From assembly GCA_030746775.1 (NCBI GenBank), contig JASLLZ010000011.1, forward strand, positions 1 to 57,187: DNA of 57,187 bases. The letters run 5' to 3'. The translations under genes were made by a program, and so were the position numbers. Numbering within the stretch: position 1 is the first letter of the stretch; each line of letters begins with the position of its first letter. The DNA comes from Rhodospirillales bacterium. GTDB taxonomy: Bacteria; Pseudomonadota; Alphaproteobacteria; Rhodospirillales; JASLLZ01. The notes under the pieces were generated by a model. That model was not told the DNA's origin, searched no databases, and saw only the letters and a list, made by a program, of their open reading frames with translations. This document shows, piece after piece, positions 17,092 to 24,278 of the stretch.

Positions 17092-17844
17092 ATGAAACCG
17101 GCGCAGAGGAAACGAGGACGGCTGGTCGCGCAAGCCTTCGAGATCATCCGCGATGGCATCCTCGATCTTTCGATCATGCCCGGCCAGCATTTGAACGAAC
17201 GCTTTCTGATGGACACCTTCGCCATCAGCCGGACACCCGCGAGAGAGGCGCTCAACCGGCTGGCGGCCGGTGGATTGGTGGATATTCATCCCAACAGGGG
17301 AGCCTTCGTCCGCCCCCTCGACTCCGAGGAGATGACCCAACTTTTCGAAGCCCTGCGAGTCGCCGAAAGGCTGACATGCCACTTCTGCGATTTCGACGAC
17401 GAGGCCCTGATCGGCGAAGTGACGAAAATGCAGGACGAACATCGCCGGGCGGTCGCCGAACTGCGTATCCTCGATATCAGCTTGTGGCACGCCGCCCACC
17501 GGGTGCGCCTTTCCGCAACCTGTCGCAACCGGTTGGTGTTTGAATTCTGCCACAAGGTGTTCGACCTCATGCGCCGCCCGGTTTCCCTGATCTATCGGTT
17601 CGAAGCAACGCAGCCGGGGTTCCCGGCGGCGCAATTGACGCTGCTCGAGCGCTTCCACGGCGATATCGTGAGCTGTCTTCAAAAGCGGGACCGGCGGGCG
17701 CTGTTGTCGGTCCTGGACCAACAGGCCGATACCTTCGAACAGAGAGCGGCAAACGCCCTCGTCCACGGTCGCCCCATCGGTTCCCTGGATTTCGGCGGCA
17801 TCCGCGATCGCCGGAACCAGGCGGCGCCGGACGTCTCTCCATAA
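17092..17844 (+). CDS. GntR-family transcriptional regulator, FCD (FadR-like) class
   Basis: A 250-residue regulator. The N-terminal winged helix (about residues 10-75) has the GntR pattern: LVAQAFEIIRDGILDL, MPGQHLNERFLMDTFAISRTPAREALNRL and GLVDIHPNRGAFV. The C-terminal part (about 80-220) is an all-helical FCD ligand domain with Asp/His positions, including ISLWHAAHR, that usually bind a metal and a carboxylate effector. It is the third gene of the hyuA2-hyuB2 operon. By position it most likely controls the divergent promoters at 13138-13285 in response to a pathway acid or amide; that link is inferred from location and the palindrome. Confidence 0.88.
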   Translation: MKPAQRKRGRLVAQAFEIIRDGILDLSIMPGQHLNERFLMDTFAISRTPAREALNRLAAGGLVDIHPNRGAFVRPLDSEEMTQLFEALRVAERLTCHFCDFDDEALIGEVTKMQDEHRRAVAELRILDISLWHAAHRVRLSATCRNRLVFEFCHKVFDLMRRPVSLIYRFEATQPGFPAAQLTLLERFHGDIVSCLQKRDRRALLSVLDQQADTFEQRAANALVHGRPIGSLDFGGIRDRRNQAAPDVSP

Positions 17845-18192
17845 GAGGAACTGGGGATGCAATGCGCCATCCCGGGCGCGGCGTTACATTTCATTGGGCT
17901 CGGACCCGTACCGGCTTGTAACAATCCCGCCCTCCGATCCGACCCCGCCCGAAATCGAGCCAAGCATGCCCGCTCCACGCCGGTATTTCCTGTACGGTGT
18001 CAGGTTTTGCCTGCTTCGTTGTCTAGGGAAATTAGCGAAAACAGGCTGGAATATCAGTCCGTTAAACAACCCGCGGCGTTGCCGGAATCGATGAGGGGGG
18101 CCGGGCGCAAAGACTCCTCGCCAACACCCGTCTATCGATTTATGATCAGGCGGCGATAGAGGTGCCGGTCCTCTTGCCTGGGGGAATGTAGC
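17845..18192. other. 348-bp gap without a gene, upstream of a Crp/Fnr gene
   Basis: Nothing protein-coding is convincing here. Just past the gntR stop there is a weak hairpin GGGATG/CATCCC (17854-17859 with 17868-17873) without a U-run, possibly a poor terminator. The rest presumably carries the promoter of the Crp/Fnr gene, but no clear -35/-10 pair stands out. Confidence 0.5.
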
Positions 18193-18891
18193 GTGCCCGA
18201 TAGAGGCGCAAACCGTATACACGGGATTGATCTGTTGTCCGACCTCAAGGGGAAGGAACTCGACAACCTGGAGAAATCCTGCCGCTGGAAACGCTACGCG
18301 GCGCACGAACAGATCATCGACCGGCAAAGCGAATTGCGTGACGTCTACTTCGTCGTCGAGGGCCGGGTCCGCGTCGTCAACTATTCCATGTCGGGTCGCG
18401 AGATCACCTTGGACGACGTGTCCGAGGGCGGCTACTTCGGCGAGCTTGCGGCACTCGACAGTCAACCCCGCTCGGCCAGCGTGATGGCCTTGACCGAGAC
18501 GCTTGTCATCTCCCTGCCGCCCGACATATTCCTCGAGACCTTGGCCAAGCATCCGCCCTTGGCGCTCGACGTCATGGTGCGCTTGGCCCAAGTCGTGCGC
18601 ACATCGACCGACCGCATCATGGACCTCAGCACCCTTGCCGCCAACAACAGGGTCCATGCCGATCTGTTGCGCGAGGCGCGCGCCAACATGGACGGGAAAC
18701 ACAAGGCCAGGATTTCACCCGTTCCCTTGCACAATGACATCGCCAGCCGCGTCAGCACCACCCGCGAGACGGTGTCGCGGGTCATGAGCGACCTTACGCG
18801 CCAGGGCATCGTGCAGCGGACCAAGAATGTCCTCGTCGTGCCCGACGTGGACCGCCTTCAAGAAATGGTTGAGGAAGTGCGGGGCGAATGA
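18193..18891 (+). CDS. Crp/Fnr-family transcriptional regulator
   Basis: A 232-residue regulator starting with GTG. The N-terminal cNMP-binding domain has VYFVVEGRVRV and the phosphate-binding cassette GYFGELAALDSQPRSASVMAL, with the Glu and Arg that bind cyclic nucleotide in CRP. A long dimerisation helix and a C-terminal helix-turn-helix follow (NDIASRVSTTRETVSRVMSDLTRQGIV). No N-terminal cysteine cluster for an Fe-S centre, so it is CRP-like rather than FNR-like. A class III cyclase gene at 40009-42122 could supply the ligand, and a CRP-type site at 19759-19774 upstream of the nearby pilin gene is a possible target. Confidence 0.88.
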   Translation: MPDRGANRIHGIDLLSDLKGKELDNLEKSCRWKRYAAHEQIIDRQSELRDVYFVVEGRVRVVNYSMSGREITLDDVSEGGYFGELAALDSQPRSASVMALTETLVISLPPDIFLETLAKHPPLALDVMVRLAQVVRTSTDRIMDLSTLAANNRVHADLLREARANMDGKHKARISPVPLHNDIASRVSTTRETVSRVMSDLTRQGIVQRTKNVLVVPDVDRLQEMVEEVRGE

Positions 18892-18988
18892 TGGAGGGCC
18901 GAATTGCCGTCGCTTCGCGCCCGCAGCGCGGTCCGATAGCGTGACGGCGAATGCGCCGTCGCGGCGGCGGGCAAGGAATTCCGGCCTG

Positions 18989-19096
18989 TTAGAGAATTTT
19001 CCGTTCGCATGCGGTCACCAAGAATTCTCTAACTCCCCGTATTTAACCGCAAATACCTCGTCGCGGATTAATCCATCCGGTCGGGATTTGCTCTAA
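18989..19096 (+). repeat. 108-bp double-palindrome intergenic repeat, copy A (RIME-like)
   Basis: Begins TTAGAGAATT and ends TTTGCTCTAA. It has an internal stem (TTAGAGAATT with AATTCTCTAA, 18989-19033) followed by a second, weaker palindromic half. It matches the inverted copy at 39899-40005 over its whole length with roughly 15 differences. Length, two palindromes and intergenic location recall the Rhizobium intergenic mosaic element family. Its right end contains the stop codon of the adjacent cNMP-binding gene. Confidence 0.75.
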
Positions 19097-19605
19097 CTCG
19101 GCTTGTTCCAATTGGACCACTCTATCTTGGCTTTGCGCCGCATGAATTCATCGGCCATCTTTCGAACCCTCGTCACCATCGTCAGTACGATACCCTTCAT
19201 CGCCGGGTCCATCGTCGCCAGGCGCTCCAGGAATTCCTCCCGCGACATGCGAATCGCCGTGACATCGGTCAGGGCAACGGCCGACGCCATGCGGGGACGG
19301 TTGTCGAACAAGGCCAACTCGCCGAGCACGTCTCCCTTCTCCAATTCCGCCAATCGAAAGGGGTTGCCGCCATGGACACCCTTGCGGATCTCGACCCTGC
19401 CCGAATGGATCAAGTAAGCCGCATCACCCGGATCACCCTCGTCGAAGATGGTCGCGTTGACCGTGAAGTGCACGGTTTTGAATTCCGAAGAATTGTCATT
19501 CCTCCTATCGGCTCCCTTTTCGTAATCCTTGTCGTCATCCTTTTTGTCCGGCGGCTCGTGATGAGCATCCTTCTCTTTCGCCGCGATATCGGTGTTGTCG
19601 GACAT
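19093..19605 (-). CDS. Stand-alone cyclic-nucleotide-binding domain protein
   Basis: A 170-residue protein: a hydrophilic Asp/Lys/Glu-rich N-terminal tail of about 40 residues, then one cNMP-binding domain (AAYLIHSGRVEI; cassette GDVLGELALFDNRPRMASAVAL with Glu and Arg kept). There is no DNA-binding domain; the last 30 residues are a basic helix. It may sense cAMP/cGMP and act through protein contacts. The start is uncertain: MSDNTD at 19605 is chosen, with in-frame ATGs at 19626 and 19680 possible. The TAG stop lies inside repeat copy A, so the 3' end may have been trimmed or extended by that element. It converges on the Crp/Fnr gene. Confidence 0.75.
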   Translation of the reverse strand: MSDNTDIAAKEKDAHHEPPDKKDDDKDYEKGADRRNDNSSEFKTVHFTVNATIFDEGDPGDAAYLIHSGRVEIRKGVHGGNPFRLAELEKGDVLGELALFDNRPRMASAVALTDVTAIRMSREEFLERLATMDPAMKGIVLTMVTRVRKMADEFMRRKAKIEWSNWNKPS

Positions 19606-19758
19606 GGCATCATTCCCCGCGTTCATCCGGGCCGGCCGGTCTCTCGTGTCGATTCCACATGCCGGCGAAAGGCCATTCAATAAATCACCTGAGACATTTG
19701 ATCAAATTCTAAATTCAATTTAAGCAATATTATTTAAACAAATTTAAGTTGACCTTTC

Positions 19759-19801
19759 TGTGATCACCATCACGTCATAATATAATAGGCCACCCTATAA
19801 T
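19759..19801 (+). promoter_or_regulatory. CRP-type site and -10 box upstream of the Flp pilin gene
   Basis: TGTGATCACCATCACG (19759-19774) fits the CRP consensus TGTGA-N6-TCACA in nine of ten positions. TATAAT lies at 19796-19801. A transcript starting about seven bases after it (near 19808) puts the site centre at -41.5, the classic spacing of a class II CRP-activated promoter, and no good -35 hexamer is needed or seen at the right distance. Which regulator binds is inference; the Crp/Fnr protein at 18193 is nearby. Confidence 0.65.
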
Positions 19802-19896
19802 GTGGCATTGAGTGCGGGTGCTTTGCTGTTATTTCGGAGTGTGCCCGTTTGGCGAGCATCGGCTATCCCAATCTGAAGTTTAGAGGAGTATTTCCC

Positions 19897-20070
19897 ATGG
19901 CGAAGAAAGTAATCGGTAGATTGCGCAGCCTGTGGAAGGATGAGGCTGGCGTAACGGCCATCGAATACGGATTAATCGCAGCCTTGATCGCCGTCATCAT
20001 CATCACGGCTGTTTCCATTGTTGGCACCGATCTGCGCAACATGTTCAATACGATCGCGGCCAGCATCTAA
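19897..20070 (+). CDS. Flp/Fap-type class IVb pilin
   Basis: A 57-residue prepilin starting MAKKVIGRL, with GAGGAG nine bases upstream. The short basic leader is followed by the prepilin peptidase region DEAGVTAIEYGLIAALIAVIIITAV, with the conserved Glu-Tyr pair and a hydrophobic helix; the C-terminus is short, as in Flp pilins. Flp subunits build Tad pili for surface attachment, but no tad/cpa assembly genes lie in this window, so this copy must rely on genes elsewhere or be a spare pilin. It has its own CRP-type promoter and a hairpin terminator, so it is a single-gene unit. Confidence 0.92.
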   Translation: MAKKVIGRLRSLWKDEAGVTAIEYGLIAALIAVIIITAVSIVGTDLRNMFNTIAASI

Positions 20071-20118
20071 CAGGGCAAAATCCGGCTTGATAGGTGCCGC
20101 GAACTCTCTCCCAACCTT

Positions 20119-20141
20119 GGCCCCCGGTCGTTCCGGGGGCC
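20119..20141 (+). terminator. Hairpin terminator after the Flp pilin gene
   Basis: Perfect 9-bp GC stem GGCCCCCGG / CCGGGGGCC with loop TCGTT, 48 bases after the pilin stop. No U-run follows, which is common for strong GC hairpins in this type of genome. The remaining bases to 20317 show nothing else. Confidence 0.6.
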
Positions 20142-20317
20142 ATTCGCTTGGGCCCAACCCCTTTACGCCATCCCACCGCCCGGAAAGTCGGAAGGCCCTG
20201 CGAAGGGGGCCTGCCGTTCGTTATCATCCAAGTGATCGGGTTGGCGTTGATGGGTGTCTTCCCTGATCTTGCCACCTGGCTTCCCGCCGTCCAGTTTGCG
20301 TGGCCTGATTTCCGAAT

Positions 20318-20758
20318 TTACAAACAGATTTGCGCCGCGATGTCGCGGCGCATGGCGTCGGGCAGGGGAACGGAGGCGCGGGCATCCATATCGAAGCACA
20401 CGTTGACGCATTGCGCCGTGGCGATGCAGCGGTCCTGAAAGAACACGCCGTAGCCGGTGACCAGGGATTTGGTGCCCGCCTCCACGGCCCGCGCCCCGAC
20501 CTCGACGGTGCCCGGATAAAAGATTTCTTGGTGGTAGTCGATGGCGAGACGGGCCAGCACGAAATCGACGGCGGGCATGGGAAAGCGATCCATCAGGTCC
20601 TTGAGGAACATGGTGCGGGCGGCCTCGATATAGGCGGCGATGGCCACGTTGTTGACGTGTCCCATCTCGTCTTGATCGGAATAGCGCATCGTGACCGGGG
20701 TCCAGCGGGGAAAGGTTTCGCGCGCCGTTAGGTCCATTTCGCCACTCTGTTCCGACAT
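20318..20758 (-). CDS. Acyl-CoA thioesterase, hotdog (4HBT/YbgC) type
   Basis: A 146-residue hotdog-fold protein. The motif TMRYSDQDEMGHVNNVAIAAYIEAAR holds the catalytic Asp and the helix typical of 4-hydroxybenzoyl-CoA thioesterase-like enzymes, followed by VLARLAIDYHQEIFYPGTVEVGARAVEAGTKS. Such enzymes hydrolyse acyl-CoA thioesters. The start at 20758 (MSEQSG) follows a GAGG site; the long frame upstream is antiframe of the HyuB3 gene. It lies 38 bp downstream of hyuB3 on the same strand, so it is likely the last gene of the CoA-transferase/crotonase/HyuABB operon, releasing a free acid or CoA at the end of that pathway. Confidence 0.85.
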   Translation of the reverse strand: MSEQSGEMDLTARETFPRWTPVTMRYSDQDEMGHVNNVAIAAYIEAARTMFLKDLMDRFPMPAVDFVLARLAIDYHQEIFYPGTVEVGARAVEAGTKSLVTGYGVFFQDRCIATAQCVNVCFDMDARASVPLPDAMRRDIAAQICL

Positions 20759-20796
20759 TTGCCTCGATTCCTCATGCAAATAATGACCTTGGCCCT

Positions 20797-22539
20797 TCAA
20801 TCCGCCGCCGAGTGTGCCGGCTGGGCGCGCAGTTCCGCCGTGCCCGCGCCGTCCACGGCCATGAACGCAGGGTCGATGACGACGCCGTAAACATTGCGCG
20901 CCCGCTCCACGCTCAGCAGACCTTCCAGGACGTCCCAGCGAATTTTCTCGGGATCGCGACGAAACGGATCGCCCCATCCGCCGCCGCCCCGGGTGCGCAG
21001 CACGAAACGCGCCCCGGCCTCGACCTCGCGCTGGCACTTTCCGCCGACGTCCTCGGCGCTGCCGTCGGCGTGGACGACGCGGTAAACCCCCTTGCCGGGG
21101 GACTTGCCGCCGTCCAGGCCCCATGGTTCGAGAACGGCCCGGTCGGTCGCGAAGGTGAAGGCGGCGGCGCTGTTGAAGGTGTATTCGCGGGTCACGCCCA
21201 TGCCGCCGCGAAAGCGGCCCGGGCCCTCGCTGTCGGGAACGATGCCATAGCGATCGACAAGCATCGGGAACGTCGCCTCGATGACCTCGCAGGGGCAGTT
21301 CTTGGAATTGGTGCGGTGGGTCTGGATGGCATCCTCGCCGTCCTGGCCGATGGATGCTCCGTAGCCGCCGCCATAGGTCTCGACGTTGGAGAAATAGTGG
21401 CCGGTGGCTGGATCGCGGCCGCCGAGTGAAAGGAAATTCTGGCCCCCGACGGCGGCGGCGCAGACGCGCTCGGGAATGCACTTGGAAAGGGCGCCCAGGA
21501 TGGTATCCACGACCCTCGGCCCCAGCACGTTGCCGCCCATTCCGGTCGGCGCGGGAAAGGTCGCGTTGACCACCGTTCCCGGCGGCGTAATCAGTTCGAT
21601 CGGGCGGTAGGTGCCTTCGTTCGGCGGGATCGTCGCATCGGTGATGCTTTTCACCACGTAGTGGACGCAACCCAGGATCAGCGCCTTCTGGCCGTTGACC
21701 GGACCGCGGACCTGGGTCGCCGTTCCGGTCCAGTCGAACACCAGGCGATCGCCCTTGGTGTGGATGGCGACCTTCAGTTTTATCGGATCGTCGGTGAAGC
21801 CGTCGCTTTCCAGGTAATCTTCGAATTCAAAGGTTCCTTGAGGGATGTCGCCAAGCTCGGCCCGCATGCGGCGCTCGCAATAGGCTTCCAGTTCGTCAAT
21901 CGCGTCCTGTACCACATCCGCCCCGTGGCGTTCGCACAGATCGAGAAAGCGGCGCGCGCCGATCCGGTTGGCGCCGGCCTGGGCCTTGAGGTCGCCCCGC
22001 ACCTCGTCCGGCGTGCGTGAATTGGCCTGGACGATGGTGAGGATGGTGGAATCGAACTCGCCGTCCCGCATGGCCATGACCGGGGGCAGGCGCAGCCCCT
22101 CGTGGAACACTTCGGTGGCGCGCGCCGAAAGACTGCCCGGCACGCTGCCGCCGACATCGATGTGGTGGGCCATGCTGGCGACAAAAGCCATCAGCCTGCC
22201 CCGATGGAACACCGGCGTGGTCAGGACCATGTCCGGCGTGTGGGTGTTGCCGATGTAGGGATCGTTATAGAGGATGGCGTCGCCCGGCCTCAGGCTGTCG
22301 GGCGGGATGGCGGCCAGGGCGCCCTTGATGGTCGAGACCATGGCGCCCAGATGGCCCGGAATGTGAAGGCCCTGGGCGATCAGCCGCCCGTCGGGCGTAT
22401 AGAGGGCACACGAACAGTCCTTGCGGTCCTTGATATTGGTCGAATAGGCGGTGCGCACCAGGGCGATGCCCATTTCCTCGGTGACCGAGAAGAAGGCGTT
22501 CTTCATCACCTCCAGCATGGCCGGGTCGGCGCCGTTCAT
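20797..22539 (-). CDS. Hydantoinase B / acetone carboxylase alpha-type subunit (HyuB3)
   Basis: A 580-residue HyuB-family protein with NDPYIGNTHTPDMV, MAHHIDVGGSVPGS, VFDWTGTATQVRGPVN and RGGGGWGDPFRRDPEKI. It is a close tandem paralogue of HyuB4 just upstream: same length, no obvious gaps, and about 86 of the first 100 residues identical by eye, with even closer middle and end. Its ATG overlaps the TGA of hyuB4 (ATGA, 22536-22539), so the two are translated together. Retention of both copies suggests a heteromeric enzyme or two specificities working with the single HyuA3. Confidence 0.88.
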   Translation of the reverse strand: MNGADPAMLEVMKNAFFSVTEEMGIALVRTAYSTNIKDRKDCSCALYTPDGRLIAQGLHIPGHLGAMVSTIKGALAAIPPDSLRPGDAILYNDPYIGNTHTPDMVLTTPVFHRGRLMAFVASMAHHIDVGGSVPGSLSARATEVFHEGLRLPPVMAMRDGEFDSTILTIVQANSRTPDEVRGDLKAQAGANRIGARRFLDLCERHGADVVQDAIDELEAYCERRMRAELGDIPQGTFEFEDYLESDGFTDDPIKLKVAIHTKGDRLVFDWTGTATQVRGPVNGQKALILGCVHYVVKSITDATIPPNEGTYRPIELITPPGTVVNATFPAPTGMGGNVLGPRVVDTILGALSKCIPERVCAAAVGGQNFLSLGGRDPATGHYFSNVETYGGGYGASIGQDGEDAIQTHRTNSKNCPCEVIEATFPMLVDRYGIVPDSEGPGRFRGGMGVTREYTFNSAAAFTFATDRAVLEPWGLDGGKSPGKGVYRVVHADGSAEDVGGKCQREVEAGARFVLRTRGGGGWGDPFRRDPEKIRWDVLEGLLSVERARNVYGVVIDPAFMAVDGAGTAELRAQPAHSAAD

Positions 22540-24278
22540 CGGTCGCTCCGACGTGACCGATCGGCACGCATCTCATCGGTGCCCGCGCCGTCCACGGCCA
22601 TGGACGCCGGGTCGATGACGACACCGTAAACGTCCCGGGCCCGCTCCAGGCTGAGCAATCCTTCCACGACGTCCCAGCGGATCTTCTCGGGATCGCGTTG
22701 GAACGGGTCGCCCCATCCGCCGCCGCCCCGGGTGCGCAGCACGAAACGCGCCCCGGCTTCAACGTCGCGCTGGCATTTTCCACCCATATCCTCGGCGGTG
22801 CCGTCGGCGTGGACGACGCGGTAAACCCCCTTGCCGGGGGACATGCCGCCGTCCAGTCCCCACGGATCGAGGACCGCCCGGTCGGTTGCGAAGGTAAAGA
22901 CGGCGGTGCTCTTGAATGTGTATTCGCGGGTCACGCCCAGGCCGCCGCGGAAGCTGCCCGGGCCCTCGCTGTCGGGAACGATGCCATAGCGGTCGACGAG
23001 CATGGGAAACGTCGCCTCGATGACCTCGCAGGGACAGTTCGCGGAATTGGTGCGGTGAGCCTGGATGGCGTCTTCGCCGTCCTGGCCGCTGGTCGCTCCG
23101 TAACCCCCGCCGTAGGTCTCCACGTTGGAGAAATAATCGCCGGTGGCCGGATCGCGGCCGCCGAGCGAGAGCAAGTTCTGGCCCCCGACAGAGGCCGCGC
23201 AGACACGGTCCGGAACGCACTTGTGGAGGGCGCCCAGGATGGTGTCGATAATCCGTGGCCCCAGCACGATGCCGCCCATCCCGGTCGGCGCGGGAAAGGT
23301 CGCGTTGACCACCGTTCCCGGCGGCGCGATCAGTTCGATCGGGCGAAAGGTGCCCTCGTTCGGCGGGATCGTCGGATCGGTGATGCTTTTCATTATGTAG
23401 TAGATGCAGCCCAGGACCAGCGCCTTCTGGCAATTGACCGAACCGCGGACCTGGGGCGCCGTTCCGGTCCAGTCGAACACCAGGCGATCGCCCTTGGTGT
23501 GGATGGCGACCTTCAGTTTTATCGGATCGTCGGTGAAGCCGTCGCCGTCCAAGTGGTCTTCGAATTCAAAAACCCCTTGTGGAATGTCCCTCATTTCGGC
23601 CCGCATGCGGCGCTCGCAATAGGCGTCCAGCTCCTCAATCGCGCTCTCTACCACGTCGGCCCCGTGGCGTTCGCACAGATCGAGAAAGCGTTGCACGCCG
23701 ATCCGGTTGGCGCCGGCCTGGGCCTTGAGGTCGCCCTGTACCTCGTAGGGTGTGCGTGAATTGGCCTGGATAACGGTGAGGACGGTGGGATCGAACTCGC
23801 CGTCCCGCATGGCCACGATCGGGGGCAGCCGCAGCCCCTCGTGGAACACTTCGGTGGCGCGTGTCGAAAGGCTGCCCGGCACGCTGCCGCCGACATCGAT
23901 GTGGTGGGCCATGCTGGCGACGAAAGCCATCAGCTTGCCCTGGTAAAATACCGGCGTGGTCAGGACCAGGTCCGGCGCGTGGGTGTTGCCGATGTAGGGG
24001 TCGTTGAAAAGGATGGCGTCGCCCGGCTTCAGGCTGTCGGGCGGGATGGCGGCCAGGGCGGCCTTGATCGTCCAGACCATGGCGCCCATCATCGAGGGTA
24101 AATGAAGCCCCTGGGCGATCAGCCGCCCGTCGGGCGTATAGAGGGCGCAGGAATAGTCCTTGCGGTCCTTGACGTTGGTCGAATAGGCGGTGCGCACCAG
24201 GGCGATGCCCATTTCCTCGGTGACGGAGAAGAAGGCATTCTTCATCACCTCCAGCATGACGGGATCGATATCCTTCAT
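22536..24278 (-). CDS. Hydantoinase B / acetone carboxylase alpha-type subunit (HyuB4)
   Basis: A 580-residue HyuB-family protein, tandem twin of HyuB3: NDPYIGNTHAPDLV, MAHHIDVGGSVPGS, VFDWTGTAPQVRGSVN, RGGGGWGDPFQRDPEKI. Its start overlaps the stop of hyuA3 and its stop overlaps the start of hyuB3, both by four bases, giving a fully coupled hyuA3-hyuB4-hyuB3 block. Differences from HyuB3 cluster near the N-terminus (residues 2-7 and 60-73) and in the last 15 residues. The CoA-enzyme neighbours make an acetone/acetophenone carboxylase-like reaction as plausible as amide hydrolysis; no acetone carboxylase gamma-type subunit is present. Confidence 0.88.
   Translation of the reverse strand: MKDIDPVMLEVMKNAFFSVTEEMGIALVRTAYSTNVKDRKDYSCALYTPDGRLIAQGLHLPSMMGAMVWTIKAALAAIPPDSLKPGDAILFNDPYIGNTHAPDLVLTTPVFYQGKLMAFVASMAHHIDVGGSVPGSLSTRATEVFHEGLRLPPIVAMRDGEFDPTVLTVIQANSRTPYEVQGDLKAQAGANRIGVQRFLDLCERHGADVVESAIEELDAYCERRMRAEMRDIPQGVFEFEDHLDGDGFTDDPIKLKVAIHTKGDRLVFDWTGTAPQVRGSVNCQKALVLGCIYYIMKSITDPTIPPNEGTFRPIELIAPPGTVVNATFPAPTGMGGIVLGPRIIDTILGALHKCVPDRVCAASVGGQNLLSLGGRDPATGDYFSNVETYGGGYGATSGQDGEDAIQAHRTNSANCPCEVIEATFPMLVDRYGIVPDSEGPGSFRGGLGVTREYTFKSTAVFTFATDRAVLDPWGLDGGMSPGKGVYRVVHADGTAEDMGGKCQRDVEAGARFVLRTRGGGGWGDPFQRDPEKIRWDVVEGLLSLERARDVYGVVIDPASMAVDGAGTDEMRADRSRRSDR

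Noticed and set aside
18095-18192. Riboswitch or leader peptide upstream of the Crp/Fnr gene
   Set aside because: No recognisable conserved fold or small frame with a ribosome site; the gap looks unstructured.
19749-19786. TTGACC and TATAAT-like hexamers as a sigma-70 promoter for the pilin gene
   Set aside because: The spacing (26 bp) is wrong; the CRP-site plus TATAAT at 19796 arrangement fits far better.
20759-21670. Fusion of an N-terminal region to the thioesterase (450-residue frame)
   Set aside because: The extra part is out-of-frame hyuB3 sequence; the hotdog protein starts at 20758 with a proper ribosome site.
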